From positions 42,523,994-42,587,993 of the forward strand of contig OZ026515.1 in assembly GCA_964019695.1 (NCBI GenBank): DNA of 64,000 bases, written 5' to 3'. Position numbers and translations under genes: made by a program. Positions within the stretch are counted from its first letter, which is position 1. Each line of letters begins with the position of its first letter. This stretch comes from Loripinus fragilis. Lineage: Eukaryota; Mollusca; Bivalvia; Lucinida; Lucinidae. The notes beneath the pieces are model-generated. The model was given only the letters and a program-made list of their open reading frames with translations, searched no databases and was not told the DNA's origin. This document shows positions 1 through 10,165 of this stretch, piece after piece.

Positions 1-240
1 CTTAAAGCGCCAAGAAAAAATGCATCTGAAAATGTTGTCTGCTGAAGTGGTCTGCTGCAAATAATTGCATAACATTACTGACAAATTAAGTATAGAAGCA
101 AACAGCGTGGACCCAGTACAGACGGCTCCTATAGGAGCCGTCTGATCTTTGTTCACACTGTTTGACATAGAGGCTTCTTAAACATTTCAGCAGACGAGAA
201 AAGCAGATAACTTTTGTTGCAATTGGCGCATTAAGAGTTA
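1..240. repeat. Foldback MITE, family A (AAAGCGCC)
   Basis: Ends are 'cttaaagcgcca' and 'ttggcgcattaag' in inverted orientation. The centre is a near-perfect palindrome at about 119-144 (GACGGCTCCTATAGGAGCCGTC, broken here as GACGGCTCCT / AGGAGCCGTC). Other copies are at 46907-47117, 49746-49981 and 58612. The left end lies at the window edge. Confidence 0.75.
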
Positions 241-367
241 GAGTGTTCATACTGTAAAACACTAATATTTGGCTGTAAAGCCTGTAATTTCAAGTTATGT
301 TTCAATATAATCACAAATCACAAAATTAAAGGAATGTGAAAAGTTGTTTTGAGTTTAGTAACTAGTA

Positions 368-1266
368 AGAGGACCACTGTACTCAACCAGAGCTGTCATC
401 CTGTGTTGGTTGCAGTCGACGAGTGCACAAAATCATGTACCTAGCTAAAAAGAGGGGCAATATTTTGATCATATTTTACTTCTGAAAATATTCATCGCGA
501 ATTATTGTCACTTATAAATCCAGCTATGTATCTGCATAACAAACTTTTTGTGGGTTGAGTGATAGTCACTACAGCGCCAGAGTTATGCCAAAAATTAGAT
601 TTTTTCCTGAAAAAGAGGATGGAAGAAATTTTTGCTTATGTTCTGAAATTTATGCTTACTTTAGCTAAACTGAAACAGAACAGTAATTTAATGTGAAAAA
701 AAGTTCGAAATCTGAGGCTGGAGCATTTTGAAAGTTATTAAGCTTTCCATACTGTATCCATAGTTCTATATATAGAGTGTTCTGGCCCAGTGGTTGGGTC
801 GTTGACTGCAACATACTGATTTTATTTAGGCACTCTACTATTGGGCCAGAACACCTGATATACAGAACTATGCGTACAGTATGAAAACCTTGAATAACTT
901 CCAAAATGCTCTGTCCTCAGATTTCAAACTTTGTGCACATTAAAGCACTCGTATTTTGCATTTTATAGAAAGTAAGCATAAATTCCAGAACATAAGCAAA
1001 AAAAAAATCATCTTCTTTTTCAGAAAAAAGATCACATTTTTGGCATAACCCTGGCGGTATAGCAACTATCACTCAACACGTGTTACGCAGATACACAGCT
1101 GGATTTATAAGTGATAATAATACCCAATGAGTATTTTCAGACGTGGCCAAAATATTACCCTTTTTAACAGCTAGGTACACTATTTTGTACACTCATCACT
1201 ATTTTGTACACTCATCGACTGTAGCCAACAAGCGATGACTGCGCTGTTTGAGTACAATGGTTCTCT
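368..1266. repeat. 900-bp foldback element with ~400-bp arms
   Basis: Arms at about 368-780 and 850-1266 are inverted copies of each other. Examples are 'tataaatccagctatgtatc' on the left against the reverse complement of 'acacagctggatttataagt' on the right, and 'gttctggccca' against 'tgggccagaac' near the centre. Divergence of the arms shows it is old. It has no coding content. Confidence 0.8.
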
Positions 1267-1352
1267 AGTGTGGTAAATAAGGAAACAAACTCTTTCCTTT
1301 AAGAGTAGCCCCTTTAATGAATGGGTTTGCCTAACAGTAAAACATTTATTTG

Positions 1353-1550
1353 GTGAGTGCAGTGGCTCAGTTGCAAAGTGCTTCACTCAAAACCGAAGGG
1401 CCGTGGGTTCAAACCTCACTGGCGCCACTGCATTGTGTCCTTGAGCAAGACATATTAGCCCTAGCTAAGTACTGGCTCAACCCAGGAAGAGCTGTCCCTA
1501 CATAACTGAAAGATTGTTTGATGGGACGTAAAGAATGGGATCAAACAAAA
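1353..1550 (+). mobile_element. SINE-1 (tRNA-derived)
   Basis: It has an A-box-like 'tggctcagttgcaaagtg' and a B-box-like 'gggttcaaacc', a conserved body ('ttgagcaagaca', 'caacccaggaag') and an A-rich tail. It is flanked by a perfect 12-bp target duplication AACATTTATTTG (1341-1352 and 1551-1562). Confidence 0.85.
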
Positions 1551-1649
1551 AACATTTATTTGATGCAAAAAGCAACATAGCAGTAATACCCTAAGTGTCC
1601 ATTTACTGCATATAATTGTCTAACAGTAAGTCAATATGCTTATTGCATA

Positions 1650-1876
1650 CACTGAGCAAAAGTTCTAATTGGTCATCTGTGCTAATGGGTCATCCTTTAT
1701 ATTTGATTTTGCAAAAAGTATGACAGATATAACATTGAAATTTTGTATACATAATTCTTTGACTCTATTACTCTATTACTGTGAAAATAATTGATGTATT
1801 GTTTTGCAAAATATAATACTTTATTGTTGAATAATTGCATAAAACACAGATGACCAATTAGAAAATTTGTTCAGTG
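1650..1876. mobile_element. TA-flanked MITE (CACTGARCAAA termini)
   Basis: Inverted termini 'cactgagcaaa' and 'tttgttcagtg' lie between TA dinucleotides. An inner inverted match ('ctaattggtcatctgtg') extends each arm. The TA target site suggests mobilisation by Tc1/mariner-type transposases. Confidence 0.75.
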
Positions 1877-2140
1877 TATTGTCTAGTACATGTAGTAATA
1901 CAATATACAGGTATCAAAATGTCAAAATATTTAGGGAAAATACATTCCTTTAAATTTTCTAAAATTTGAACATTTTCCGTTTTCAAATAAAATATTGGTT
2001 CTCAGCCATGGAATTCACAAATCTGTCTCAGAATAGCAAACAAAGAAGACCCTGATCAGACTGCTTCTTCTCTGTTTGTTTATGCCCTTTTTCAGGAAAC
2101 ATTGTGCAAGAGGATACATATGTCTTTCTATCTTTTCCAG

Positions 2141-2281
2141 ATATGAATTCATGTCCTGGCGATCAAGTACGGTTCCCAGCACATGATTGTAATGATCAGA
2201 ACTGTCCAGGAACCTGTGAAACCATAGAAACAGCCTCAGATTCAACTGGTGTCACACAGTCTGAGACAGCATGCTGTATAG
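2141..2281 (+). CDS. Exon 1: six-Cys module A (long form), copy 1
   Basis: First recognisable exon of a gene that must start upstream of the window. Acceptor is 'tcttttccag'; the donor follows 'tgctgtatag' as 'gtgggt'. It is 141 bp, phase 1 at both ends, and joins in frame to exon 2 (the split codon gives Asp). It encodes about 47 residues with six Cys spaced C-x11-C-x4-C-x3-C-x18-C-C, including NCPGTC and a terminal ACC-IG. Exon 7 has the same length, the same phases and the NCPGxC motif, so the two are paralogous. It is probably an extracellular disulfide-bonded module. I do not recognise the family, although the terminal CC recalls WAP or lustrin-type Cys-rich repeats. The surrounding open frame (2104-2289) reads into intron on both sides and is not the true boundary. 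Confidence 0.85.
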
Positions 2282-2369
2282 GTGGGTAACCAGGGAAGAT
2301 TCTGGTGCTCAGATTTTTTCTTTGCCACCACTTTTGCCATTTTAGTATTTTTTACCTTTTCCTTTAAAG

Positions 2370-2846
2370 CTCGGACCCAGTATAAAGGGACTGGTCACTG
2401 AGGGAAGTACAAAGTTATGTTGTCGAGGCTTTGTTTTATTGCTATTTCTAAGTACTACAGCCTATAAAATTGATTCTGAACATACCCAAGATTATACGAA
2501 GTTATTCCTGGTATGCAAAGTTAAAATATTACAAGTTACAGTAAATAAAGTTGAAGTTTTATCATCTTTTTAGGTTGATTTCTGCCGAAAATAGCTAAAA
2601 AGGGTACCTTGGTTTCTTGATGATGTTCATAAAGAAATATAAACTTTCAATAAATATAACAACACAGTCTTAAAGATAATTTGAACCGTTGCTTTTTGAA
2701 GAAAAATCACAGATATGCAGAGAAATGATTTAATCTTCAACATAGGGTACCCTACGTCAGTTTTGAAAGCTCAGCCTCGACAAGGTATTTCCAATATATA
2801 CATTTACCTGTATGTCAGTTACCAGTCTGTGTATACTGGGTCCGAG
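2370..2846. mobile_element. MITE with 7-bp target duplication (intron 1)
   Basis: Inverted termini CTCGGACCCAGTATA are at both ends, flanked by direct repeats TTTAAAG (2363-2369 and 2847-2853). It is 477 bp and non-coding. The target size is close to hAT-type transposons, but the family is not certain. Confidence 0.75.
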
Positions 2847-2853
2847 TTTAAAG

Positions 2854-3842
2854 CTAATCACTCACAGGAAATTGGTTACATAAAACCTGTGTATTTGCAC
2901 ATGTTTCATATGTTGTAAATATCCTGCAACAACATCACACCGGGTCGAAAAAGCTCTCAACAATCGACAAACGACTATCAAAATGGCTAGAAACAGTGTT
3001 TTCAATTGCCATGTGTGGCCAGTTGGGCGACAAATGACAATCGAAAACTCTGTTTTGAACGATTTTTTATCTATGTTTGTCGACAGTATTGACGTTTTTG
3101 ATTGCCACATACCCAGTGTGAACATGCAATAGCAAAATTGAACCACTATGGGCAGCCTGGTCTGAGGCTTTGCTGGTCACACATACCACATTGTTTGAAA
3201 TCTCATGTCGCGGCTCAAATATATAAGCGTACAATAATTTAAAGAAATACACTCATTGAGCGCTTAATATTGCCACAATAATACTGACAAATGGCTCAGC
3301 AAAATTTCTTATTTCCTCTATTTTCAAGATGGCAGATTGTACACAACAGAATCTGTCCAGAATATTACAAAAATTAAACGTCATCCGATAATTTTATTCC
3401 ATCATAACAAATAAAAGATATACTTACAAATTTACTCTCTTTTATTCCATAGGAATTTACTCCATTTAAATTGAATATTCACGGTTATAATATTGAAAAC
3501 TTTCCAATGGATCATCGCTATGAATAGCATTTTTTGAAAATGGCGGAGGAAAGGTTTTTATCTCGGTGTATACCCGATTCACACATCGGCAATAATATTG
3601 GTAAAAAGGTAAGAGGTAAGAGTATAAGGTCCGTGCATTAGCCATTGTAGGCATTTGCTTGTAAAAATGTAGAGTGGCTATTAATAAGTCATAGACTAAA
3701 AGTTCAGTCTAGGTGGTTCAAAAATTACATATTTGCAAAAAAGTGTAATTTGATCAGCTTTTGAATTTTCCAATCTTGCTTTTATTATTCCTTCACGCTT
3801 TATCATTGTGCCATATTTAACTCTTTGAATGCTGGATTTGCT
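2854..3842. other. Intron 1, mostly unassigned
   Basis: At 3130-3220 there is a half copy of the GAGCCGYGACATG MITE family (reverse orientation). The rest is AT-rich sequence with short imperfect inverted repeats around 2980-3090. No coding signal is seen. Confidence 0.4.
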
Positions 3843-3859
3843 CAATACTATCAGGATCT

Positions 3860-3925
3860 CAAACAGTTTGGGTCCAGATCAGGCCTGACATTTTGTCGGG
3901 CCTGATATGGGTCCAAACTGTTTGC
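3860..3925. repeat. Palindrome family C (CCAGATCAGGCC)
   Basis: A hairpin whose arms read 'aaacagtttgggtccagatc' and 'gtccaaactgttt', with a short loop. Related copies lie near 15440-15535, 27430-27590 and 60715-60800. Confidence 0.75.
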
Positions 3926-4431
3926 AAAGATAGCAGCAGGCAACAAAAGTCTCCGCTAGTGGGCAAAGAGGTAAAAACAAAACAACATGATAATACTTTC
4001 TGGCTAAAACCTTGGCTGAAGTTAATTTTATTTGGCTCCAACTTTTTCCATTTGGCTAAAGTGTTAGCTACAACAAATTCTGAGCCAGGGTAAGCCCTGG
4101 GTGTGGATTGTCTTTTTTCTGAAATATTAAACCTTATTTTCACTAAAAATCAAGAATATTATTGCAAATTTTAAATTTTTCACAGCAGCCATGATATTGT
4201 TTGTGAATATGTGAAATGTCTGTCAGGAGTCAAATCACATCATGCTTAATTCCATCCCCCCTACCCCTCAAATCAACAATGACTAAATGTCATCTACTGC
4301 AGTCTTGAATGGTCCTTTAACCCTTTGTACACTGGTAAGCCCTATATGAGAATCAGTGAAGTCCCAGATGTGGCATTTCATCAGGGCCTGCACTGTTTGC
4401 TAAGATAAAAACGTTCTTTGGGGACTGAAGT

Positions 4432-4673
4432 ATATATGAATTTGAGCCGAGACATAAGATTCCCAACAATATGGTATACGCGACCAGCAAAGGCTCAGAT
4501 CAGCTTGCGCATACACTCAGTCTGATCAGAGCCTTTGCTAGTCGCTTGAATATTCTTTTAGTATTAAGCTACTGACCAAACAGTATTTGGAGTTTCTGAG
4601 CTTAAAATAAGGCTGCACAGGTCTAAATGCCACATTCTTGGAAATCACATGTCATGGCTCATATATGAATTTG
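4432..4673. mobile_element. Foldback MITE, family D (GAGCCGYGACATG)
   Basis: Inverted termini are 'gagccgagacataaga' and 'catgtcatggctc'. The inner hairpin has 'tcagatcagcttgcgcatac' against 'tctgatcagagc'. It is flanked by a 13-bp direct repeat ATATATGAATTTG on both sides. Other copies: 20412-20590 (truncated) and 63495-63740. Confidence 0.75.
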
Positions 4674-4767
4674 TAAATTCTAACCCATGACCCCTTGATA
4701 TGTACAGTGGACCATCCCAGGCCCACTGTATCAAACCAGATGGAAGAATTCATAAGTATACAAAGGG

Positions 4768-4961
4768 TTAACCCTTAAAGAGCCAATCACAACTGCAGAA
4801 GACGACAAATTTTGGGATATCTTTCCCAATTTCGACAAAAATAAGGTATGACATTACATGAGAATCGTCTGCCAGCAGACAATTCTCATGAAATATCATG
4901 CCTTATGCAAAATTTTAAATTGTCGTCTGCTGCAAAATATAGTTGGCGCTTTAAGGGTTAA
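4768..4961. mobile_element. Foldback MITE, family A2, next to exon 2
   Basis: Termini 'ttaacccttaaag' and 'ctttaagggttaa' are exact inverted copies. The centre is 'gaatcgtctgccagcagac' followed by its complement. It ends 27 bp before the exon 2 acceptor boundary. Confidence 0.85.
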
Positions 4962-4988
4962 GTGATATTTGTATGTTTGTGTTGTCAG

Positions 4989-5111
4989 ATAACCCCTGTG
5001 CAGATGGAAAGGGGCCTCACCCACTGGGACCTGACCAGACGTGTAATGCTGATACCTGCAAAGGGGAATGTAAACCAGTAGCAAACACTTTACATAGCAT
5101 GTGCTGCACAG
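4989..5111 (+). CDS. Exon 2: six-Cys module A (short form), copy 1
   Basis: Acceptor 'gtttgtgttgtcag', donor 'gtatgt'. It is 123 bp and phase 1-1. It encodes about 41 residues beginning DNPC, with Cys spacing C-x14-C-x4-C-x3-C-x10-C-C and ending CCTG. Exon 8 has identical length and identical Cys spacing (it starts ANPC and shares PDxTCxADxCKGxC), so the two are clear paralogues. Together with exon 1 it forms an A-long/A-short pair that recurs as exons 7-8. A foldback MITE ends only 27 bp upstream of this exon, so the polypyrimidine tract or branch region may lie in or beside transposon sequence. Function unknown; probably an extracellular disulfide module. Confidence 0.87.
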
Positions 5112-5147
5112 GTATGTATATAGAGGATCTTACATGAGTGCTCATGT

Positions 5148-5250
5148 TTTATTGAACTTATTAAACGAGTTGGGGAAAAGTGATAAAATGCAAGCTTGCT
5201 GAGCATTTTATCACTTTTTCGCAACGAGTTTAATAAATTCGATAATACAA
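5148..5250. repeat. Hairpin repeat in intron 2
   Basis: Arms 'attgaacttattaaacgagt' and 'aacgagtttaataaattcg' surround a second inverted pair 'aaaagtgataaaatgc' / 'gcattttatcactttt'. It is non-coding. No recognisable feature was seen from 5250 to 5800. Confidence 0.65.
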
Positions 5251-5805
5251 GAGCATGAATGTTTGATTTTATTTATCATATGACACTAAGATTACTTTGA
5301 AATCTCATTTCTGCCGTAAAAACGTCATAGATTTTGTCATTATGTACACAACGTTGTTATGGAGGTCATAACATTTCTCGTAAATCTATAAACCACTAGT
5401 GGTTTATTGATTTTATTGCATGGCGTTTTTTCACTCCCAGGCGCGACGTCATATGATAAAATTATTTAGGCTCACCCACGGCCTGCGATATATACAAAAG
5501 TATTAAGATCAGTGAAAATGATTGAATCGTTCCAATTAGAGTAAGGATTTGTTTTCGGATTTTCCTTCTATCCAGAATCATGTTGCGGGAACCTGCACTC
5601 GTTGAAAAATGTTCAATCATTGGTAGTATTTATCTCAAGTGACGAAATCCTTTTTCGGTGTCAACTTGATGCTCACTACTCCCAGTAGTACTTACTCCCC
5701 AGCATGTTTGGATAAACCTGTTAAAATTCTATCATACACACATTACCAGGGTAGGTGATTAATCTGATTCCCATCACGTAGCATAATATCATAAGAATCC
5801 ATCAT

Positions 5806-5935
5806 GAGTGTGAGGTTGGGGTAGAAAAAGACCGTCCCAAGGATCACCGTTTGGCATCATGAGGCTTGTCAAGTGATGACAAACTGTGATCCCAAGGGAC
5901 GGATTTTTCTATCCCACCCTCACGCAAATAATGGA
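5806..5935. repeat. Palindrome family K (GGGATAGAAAAA)
   Basis: Inverted arms 'gtgaggttggggtagaaaaa' and 'tttttctatcccaccctcac' enclose an inner inverted pair around 'catcatgaggcttgtcaagtgatg'-type sequence, split here by its loop. Related palindromes lie at 13955-14100, 14776-14878 and 45590-45760. Confidence 0.7.
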
Positions 5936-6179
5936 TTCTTTTTCTTGCTCACCATTGACTTTTTTTTTTAAAAAAAAAGCCTCCAGAATACCCTGAATAT
6001 GCTAAGATGCATTATCACATGATGATGACATTTTGACTAAACAATGTCATTTGATGACCATGTGCCTGAGTTCCAATACAACCATTTCGATCATTTTGAT
6101 GATGCCCCTTTTCTATGAAGTAATTCAGCATTAAAATGCTAAAAAGGGAAGAAGAAAAAAAAAACAGACTGAAAATATG

Positions 6180-6262
6180 TGTCCATCCTGGGAATCGACC
6201 CAGGGCCTCTGGTTTCGTAGGCCGACACGCAAACCACTAGGCTACGAGATCAGGTCCTGCAC
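6180..6262 (-). mobile_element. tRNA-like SINE head
   Basis: Read on the minus strand it has 'tagcctagtggtttgcgtg' (A-box region) and 'cctgggtcgattcccagg' with a perfect T-arm stem. The anticodon arm is irregular and no CCA-type or terminator context fits a working tRNA gene. It is probably a tRNA-derived SINE fragment. Confidence 0.55.
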
Positions 6263-6527
6263 TGCTCAAAATAACCCTACATATAGAAGAGACAATCCGA
6301 GTCTTGGCCAATATCGTATCTGTAACCAGGGTTTAATCTGAAAATTGTTTACACTGTTTGTTTTGCCTGATCTATTTATCTGTATTTAGTGCTGAGACGA
6401 TCAAGTCTGATGAAAGGTCAAATAGATATTTTGGACACATTTAGTTACTTTATTTTGTCAAGATAACGTCGGAACATTGATCTGAAATAAGAGTAATTGA
6501 AATCTGTATTGATCCTTATTCATAACT

Positions 6528-6730
6528 AGGGAGCGCAGTGGCTCAGTGGTAGATTGCTTGAGTCGAGACCGAGGGGCAGCAGGTTCGAGCCTCACAGGTG
6601 TCACTGCGTTGTGGTCTTTGAGCAAGACACATTTATCCTAGCTTAGTACATGTAATGGTTCAACCCAGGAAGCTCCGCCCCTGTTTAACTGAAAGATTGC
6701 TGATGGGACATAAAGAATCAAATCCAACAA
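6528..6730 (+). mobile_element. SINE-1 copy
   Basis: The head 'gagcgcagtggctcagtgg', B-box 'aggttcgagcctc', body and A-rich tail match the other SINE-1 copies. A 10-bp target duplication ATTCATAACT flanks it (6518-6527 and 6731-6740). Confidence 0.88.
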
Positions 6731-7132
6731 ATTCATAACTGGTGGAAAGACAGGACCCAGACCAACTTTCCCTGTTTCCCGAGGCAGGAAATGTGCGCAT
6801 GGGAAATAACTGTATATGTCTTTAAAACTAATGAATAAAAAAATATTCACATTTTTACGCTCCAAAATTTTGTTTTTCTGGACCTATATTTAGTAGTCTA
6901 GCTTCCATTATCCGTTTATCCTAACCTGCATGTGTATGGTAAATAACACTAGTTGCATGTCAAAAAGGCCTAGACAAACAGTGCAGAAGCAGTCTGATCA
7001 GAGTCTCCCATATTTACTATTCTGACAAGTGTGTTTAGTGAATTTCAGCCCTGGTAACCAACATTTTACATGTATTTGAGAACAGAAAGTGAGGAGTGTT
7101 TGAAAATTTTATAACATTTGTCGTAATTTCAG

Positions 7133-7264
7133 ATGTCATGATTATGCCACAAGAGCAATGTCGGGATGACGTACGATGTGAATCTGATGGTGATTGTATG
7201 GAAGAAGAAACATGCAAGAACAATCAATGCTGTCATTCTGGAGGAAGCAGCACTGGTCATGATG
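7133..7264 (+). CDS. Exon 3: WAP/EB-like six-Cys module plus Ser/Gly linker
   Basis: Acceptor 'tcgtaatttcag', donor 'gtcagt'. It is 132 bp and phase 1-1. It encodes about 44 residues: a hydrophobic start DVMIMPQEQ, then six Cys spaced C-x5-C-x5-C-x5-C-x4-C-C within an acidic context (CESDGDC, EEETC, NNQCC), then a flexible tail HSGGSSTGHD. The pattern resembles the central part of a WAP four-disulfide core, but the last two WAP cysteines are missing. An EB-type module is an alternative. Exon 10, at the equivalent place in the second half of the protein, is a full eight-Cys WAP and is also 132 bp. That supports exon 3 being a degenerate or reduced relative. Confidence 0.83.
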
Positions 7265-7299
7265 GTCAGTATTTTTAGATTTTTTGAAGCGCTATAGTA

Positions 7300-7762
7300 A
7301 ATTATTTTAACATTTTACTCCATAATAACGCCTTTTGATGCCTTTGAAATATTCGAAGTATTTGAAACTATTATGGAAAATGGAGCATATGGGAGCACAG
7401 TGGCTCAGTGGTAGAGTGCTTGACTTGAGACCGAAAGGCTGTAGGTTCGAGCCTCACAGGTGTCACTGCATTGTGGTCGTTGAGCGGGACACATTTATCC
7501 TAGCTTAGTACTGGTCCAACACAGGAAGACCCGTCCCTATATAACTGAATGATTGTTGATGGGAGGTAAAGAATCAAATCAAACAAACAAACAAACAAAC
7601 AAATGAAGCATATGCTCCTTTAGAGCAAATGCTCCATTTTCCATAATATTTTCAAAAGTATTCAAAACTTTACTTAAACTTTTTCTTGATTTTATTCAAT
7701 GTTATCTAAAAATAGAAAATTATGTCATGATCTAAAAATAGCCTATGGAGTAAAGGGCTAAG
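7300..7762. mobile_element. MITE family H split by a SINE-1
   Basis: Outer parts match the intact copies at 9726-9956 and 27020-27231 ('tggaaaatggagca', 'tgctccattttccataat'). The SINE-1 at 7391-7606 is flanked by AGCATAT (7384-7390 and 7607-7613). This gives the order of events: MITE first, SINE second. Confidence 0.8.
7391..7606 (+). mobile_element. SINE-1 copy nested in MITE H
   Basis: A full SINE-1 with an (AAAC)n-like tail and perfect 7-bp target duplications. Confidence 0.88.
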
Positions 7763-7795
7763 GTTGATGGAGCAGAGTCTTATTGACAACAATTA

Positions 7796-7906
7796 ACCCT
7801 TAAAGCGCCACCTATAATTTGCAGCAGTCGACAATTTCAAATTTTGATGCTTTTTCAAAAATAACCAATAAGGCATGATATTTCATGAGAATCGTCTGCT
7901 GGCATG
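7796..7906. repeat. Half copy of MITE A2
   Basis: It starts 'cccttaaagcgccacc' and runs to the central 'gaatcgtctgctggca', where the match stops. The other arm is missing. From about 7910 to 8730 I see no recognisable feature. Confidence 0.65.
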
Positions 7907-8730
7907 TGTACCGCATATTGTGTCCCGTCTATGACCCTTTACCTCGTGTTCTTTAGTTGCCTAGCAACCATTGCGATTGCAACATGGAAATTATTTGAAC
8001 TTGTGATTCATTTCCCTATATTCTAAATAATATGTGAAGATTAATGAAACACATCCTAGAGAAAAAGGTTTTGTTTTATGGGGTCATTGTCAGAACAGTT
8101 TGGATGACCCTCGTATATACCTATAAATGATACATCTTTTGAACTGTCTGTTTTCTGGCTATCTGGTACAGAAAGCCGGATCAATGGACTGAGGTTTTCT
8201 GATTCCGTATCACTATCCTCTAAAATGAGGTTTACGTCGGTTACCTATTTTTGCGATGACATTTCTTAAATAAATTTCAAGCATAGAACCAGAGAGGGAA
8301 AGCATGATGACGTAGCATCAAGAAACGTAACATAATAGCAAATGTTCCCACAATTTTTTGGGATTAAAGATCAAAACAACAGGATTGAAACAACCAATTG
8401 GATCACACTGTGTTATAAAATCAGAATAATGTCATTAAAAGGAATATAATAAACATATTATTTTAATAGTAACGTGATCTGGCGTACAGTATCATGTCTC
8501 GTGGATGAGGCCATAGCATTGGATCACACTGTGTATTTACTGCCATTCATGACAAAGTTTGTTGCTCTTCCATCAGCTTGTGTACTTTTATTGCAATGCA
8601 GCAAACCATATGGACTAGATCAGACTGCTCCCTCTGATTAGGACTCTTATTTTTTTATACTTTCATGGTTAAAGGATCCTAAAGTGCATTAGAAAATATG
8701 CGGCATACATAATAAGCAGACATTTTCAGG

Positions 8731-8985
8731 ACGAAAAAATATTTGAGGCCCTGGAAGGTTTTTTACTGATACAGGGATATTGGCCAAAAACTTAAAGGGA
8801 TACAGGATATTTTTGTAAATATTTAAAGGGATACGGGATAATCGGATCAATTTTAGGGATATGGGGATACTATGCTTTCTGAATTTTGGTAATATTTGCC
8901 ATATTTATTTTAGGGATATGGGATTTTTTTTCAAAATAAAAATGGATATGGGATACTGGCACCCATCTTCCAGGGCCTTATATTT
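8731..8985. repeat. Inverted-end repeat (GAGGCCCTGGAAG)
   Basis: Ends 'ttgaggccctggaag' and 'cttccagggcctta' are inverted. The interior is a series of degenerate 'aaagggatacaggata'-type units. Non-coding. Confidence 0.6.
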
Positions 8986-8990
8986 GCAAG

Positions 8991-9197
8991 GAGCATGATG
9001 GCTCAGTAGTAGAGTGTTAGACTTGAAATCGAGGGGTCACTGGTTCAAGACTCAACAGAGGCACTGCGTTGTGGCCTTGGTCAAAACACTTTATCCTCAT
9101 GCAGCTTAGTACTGCTTCAACCGAAGAAGATAGAAAATATACGGACATAACTGAAAAATTGTTGACTGGGACATAAAGCATCAACACAATCAAAAAT
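8991..9197 (+). mobile_element. SINE-1b (diverged)
   Basis: It has 'gatggctcagtagtagagtg' at the head and 'aagcatcaacacaatcaaa' at the tail. The body is SINE-1-like but diverged. Related copies: 9994-10165, 22717-22960, 44489-45095 and 51637-51774. Confidence 0.75.
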
Positions 9198-9269
9198 TTG
9201 CAGGATAAGGGTTAAAATGATGAATTAGAAAAAAAATAACATTTCATTTATCTTAATCTATGTACCCCG

Positions 9270-9505
9270 GGGTTATAAAACTTTTTTCATGTTCAACTCA
9301 ACTGAGCATGAAATTTACCATGCTCATAAATGTTAAAATGCCAACAATTGTTGGCATTTTAACATTTGTTAGCATGATAAGTATAACATATGAGAGTTTG
9401 AAAGCCAGGGAAAGTCTTTATTTTTCAGCATTTTAGTTTTTTTGAGAAGTTGAAATTTCATGCTCAGTTGAGTTGAGAGTGAAAGCAGTTTTATAACCTC
9501 TCTGC
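9270..9505. mobile_element. Foldback MITE, family E (ACTGAGCATGAAA)
   Basis: Termini 'caactcaactgagcatgaaa' and 'tttcatgctcagttgagttg' are perfect inverted copies. The centre is 'gccaacaattgttggc'. It ends about 40 bp before exon 4. Other copies: 19805-20015, 50215-50350 (half), 61262-61640 and 62660-62890. Confidence 0.85.
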
Positions 9506-9544
9506 CTTATTCCCATGTCTTTATACCATTGCTCTATTTTACAG

Positions 9545-9677
9545 ATATGGCAATATGTGGTGACTTGGACGCAATTGTCACAGAAGCCATGACTTCATTT
9601 CTTGAGCCAAATAATCCTTGTGTGCAATACTTTCAGAGCTTGTTAGAGCAGGACCTAGATCAAACTAAATTCTGCCT
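9545..9677 (+). CDS. Exon 4: helical six-Cys module H1, N-terminal half
   Basis: Acceptor 'ctctattttacag', donor 'gtaagt'. It is 133 bp, entering in phase 1 and leaving in phase 2. It encodes DMAIC, then an amphipathic stretch rich in Asp, Glu, Leu and Phe, the second Cys after x20, and the third Cys (TKFC) after x17. Exons 11 and 14 begin the same way and share the unusual phase 1 to phase 2 pattern, so they are the first halves of copies H2 and H3. The spacing of hydrophobic residues suggests alpha helices joined by disulfides. I do not recognise the family; nematode DUF19/T20D4.11-type helical Cys domains are a loose comparison only. A palindromic MITE ends about 40 bp upstream of the acceptor. 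Confidence 0.85.
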
Positions 9678-9725
9678 GTAAGTTGATTGGTTCATTGATG
9701 GGGGTGGGGTACAGCAGAACTAGCT

Positions 9726-9956
9726 TAACCCTTTACTCCACACAAGCGCCTTTGGACGCCTTTAAAATGAAGGATTTTTAAAAATATTATAAAAAATGGA
9801 GTATTTGCTCATGAGGAGCAAATTTTCCATTTTCCGTAATATTTTAAAAACTATTGAAATGTAAAAATTCTTTTATGGAAAATATTTGAAAATTTGAATT
9901 ATTTATAGATAATGATGCAATGTTCTAAATATAGCATTATGGGTAAAGGGTTAAAC
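9726..9956. mobile_element. Foldback MITE, family H (CCCTTTACTCC)
   Basis: It runs from 'aaccctttactccacacaag' to 'gggtaaagggttaa'. The central inverted pair is 'atttgctcatgaggagcaaat'-like, and a second copy lies at 27020-27231. Confidence 0.75.
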
Positions 9957-9993
9957 AAATGAAAACTGTGCCACAGTCCTCCAGATTAGTAGT

Positions 9994-10165
9994 TGAGCGT
10001 GGTGGCTCAGTTGGTAGAGTATTAGACTGGATATCTAAGGGTTGCTAGCTCAACAAACTATACCTGCTGCTTAGTACTGGTATAACCCAGGAAAACAGGA
10101 AATCATCGTGACATGTCGGAAGAATCCTTGACTGTGACGTAAAGCATCAACACAAGCAAACTCAC
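9994..10165 (+). mobile_element. SINE-1b copy
   Basis: Head 'gtggtggctcagttggtaga' and tail 'gtaaagcatcaacacaagca'. The middle part is shortened. Confidence 0.7.

Noticed and set aside
6180..6262. Possible functional tRNA gene on the minus strand
   Set aside because: Good T-arm but irregular anticodon arm and repeat context; better explained as a SINE head.
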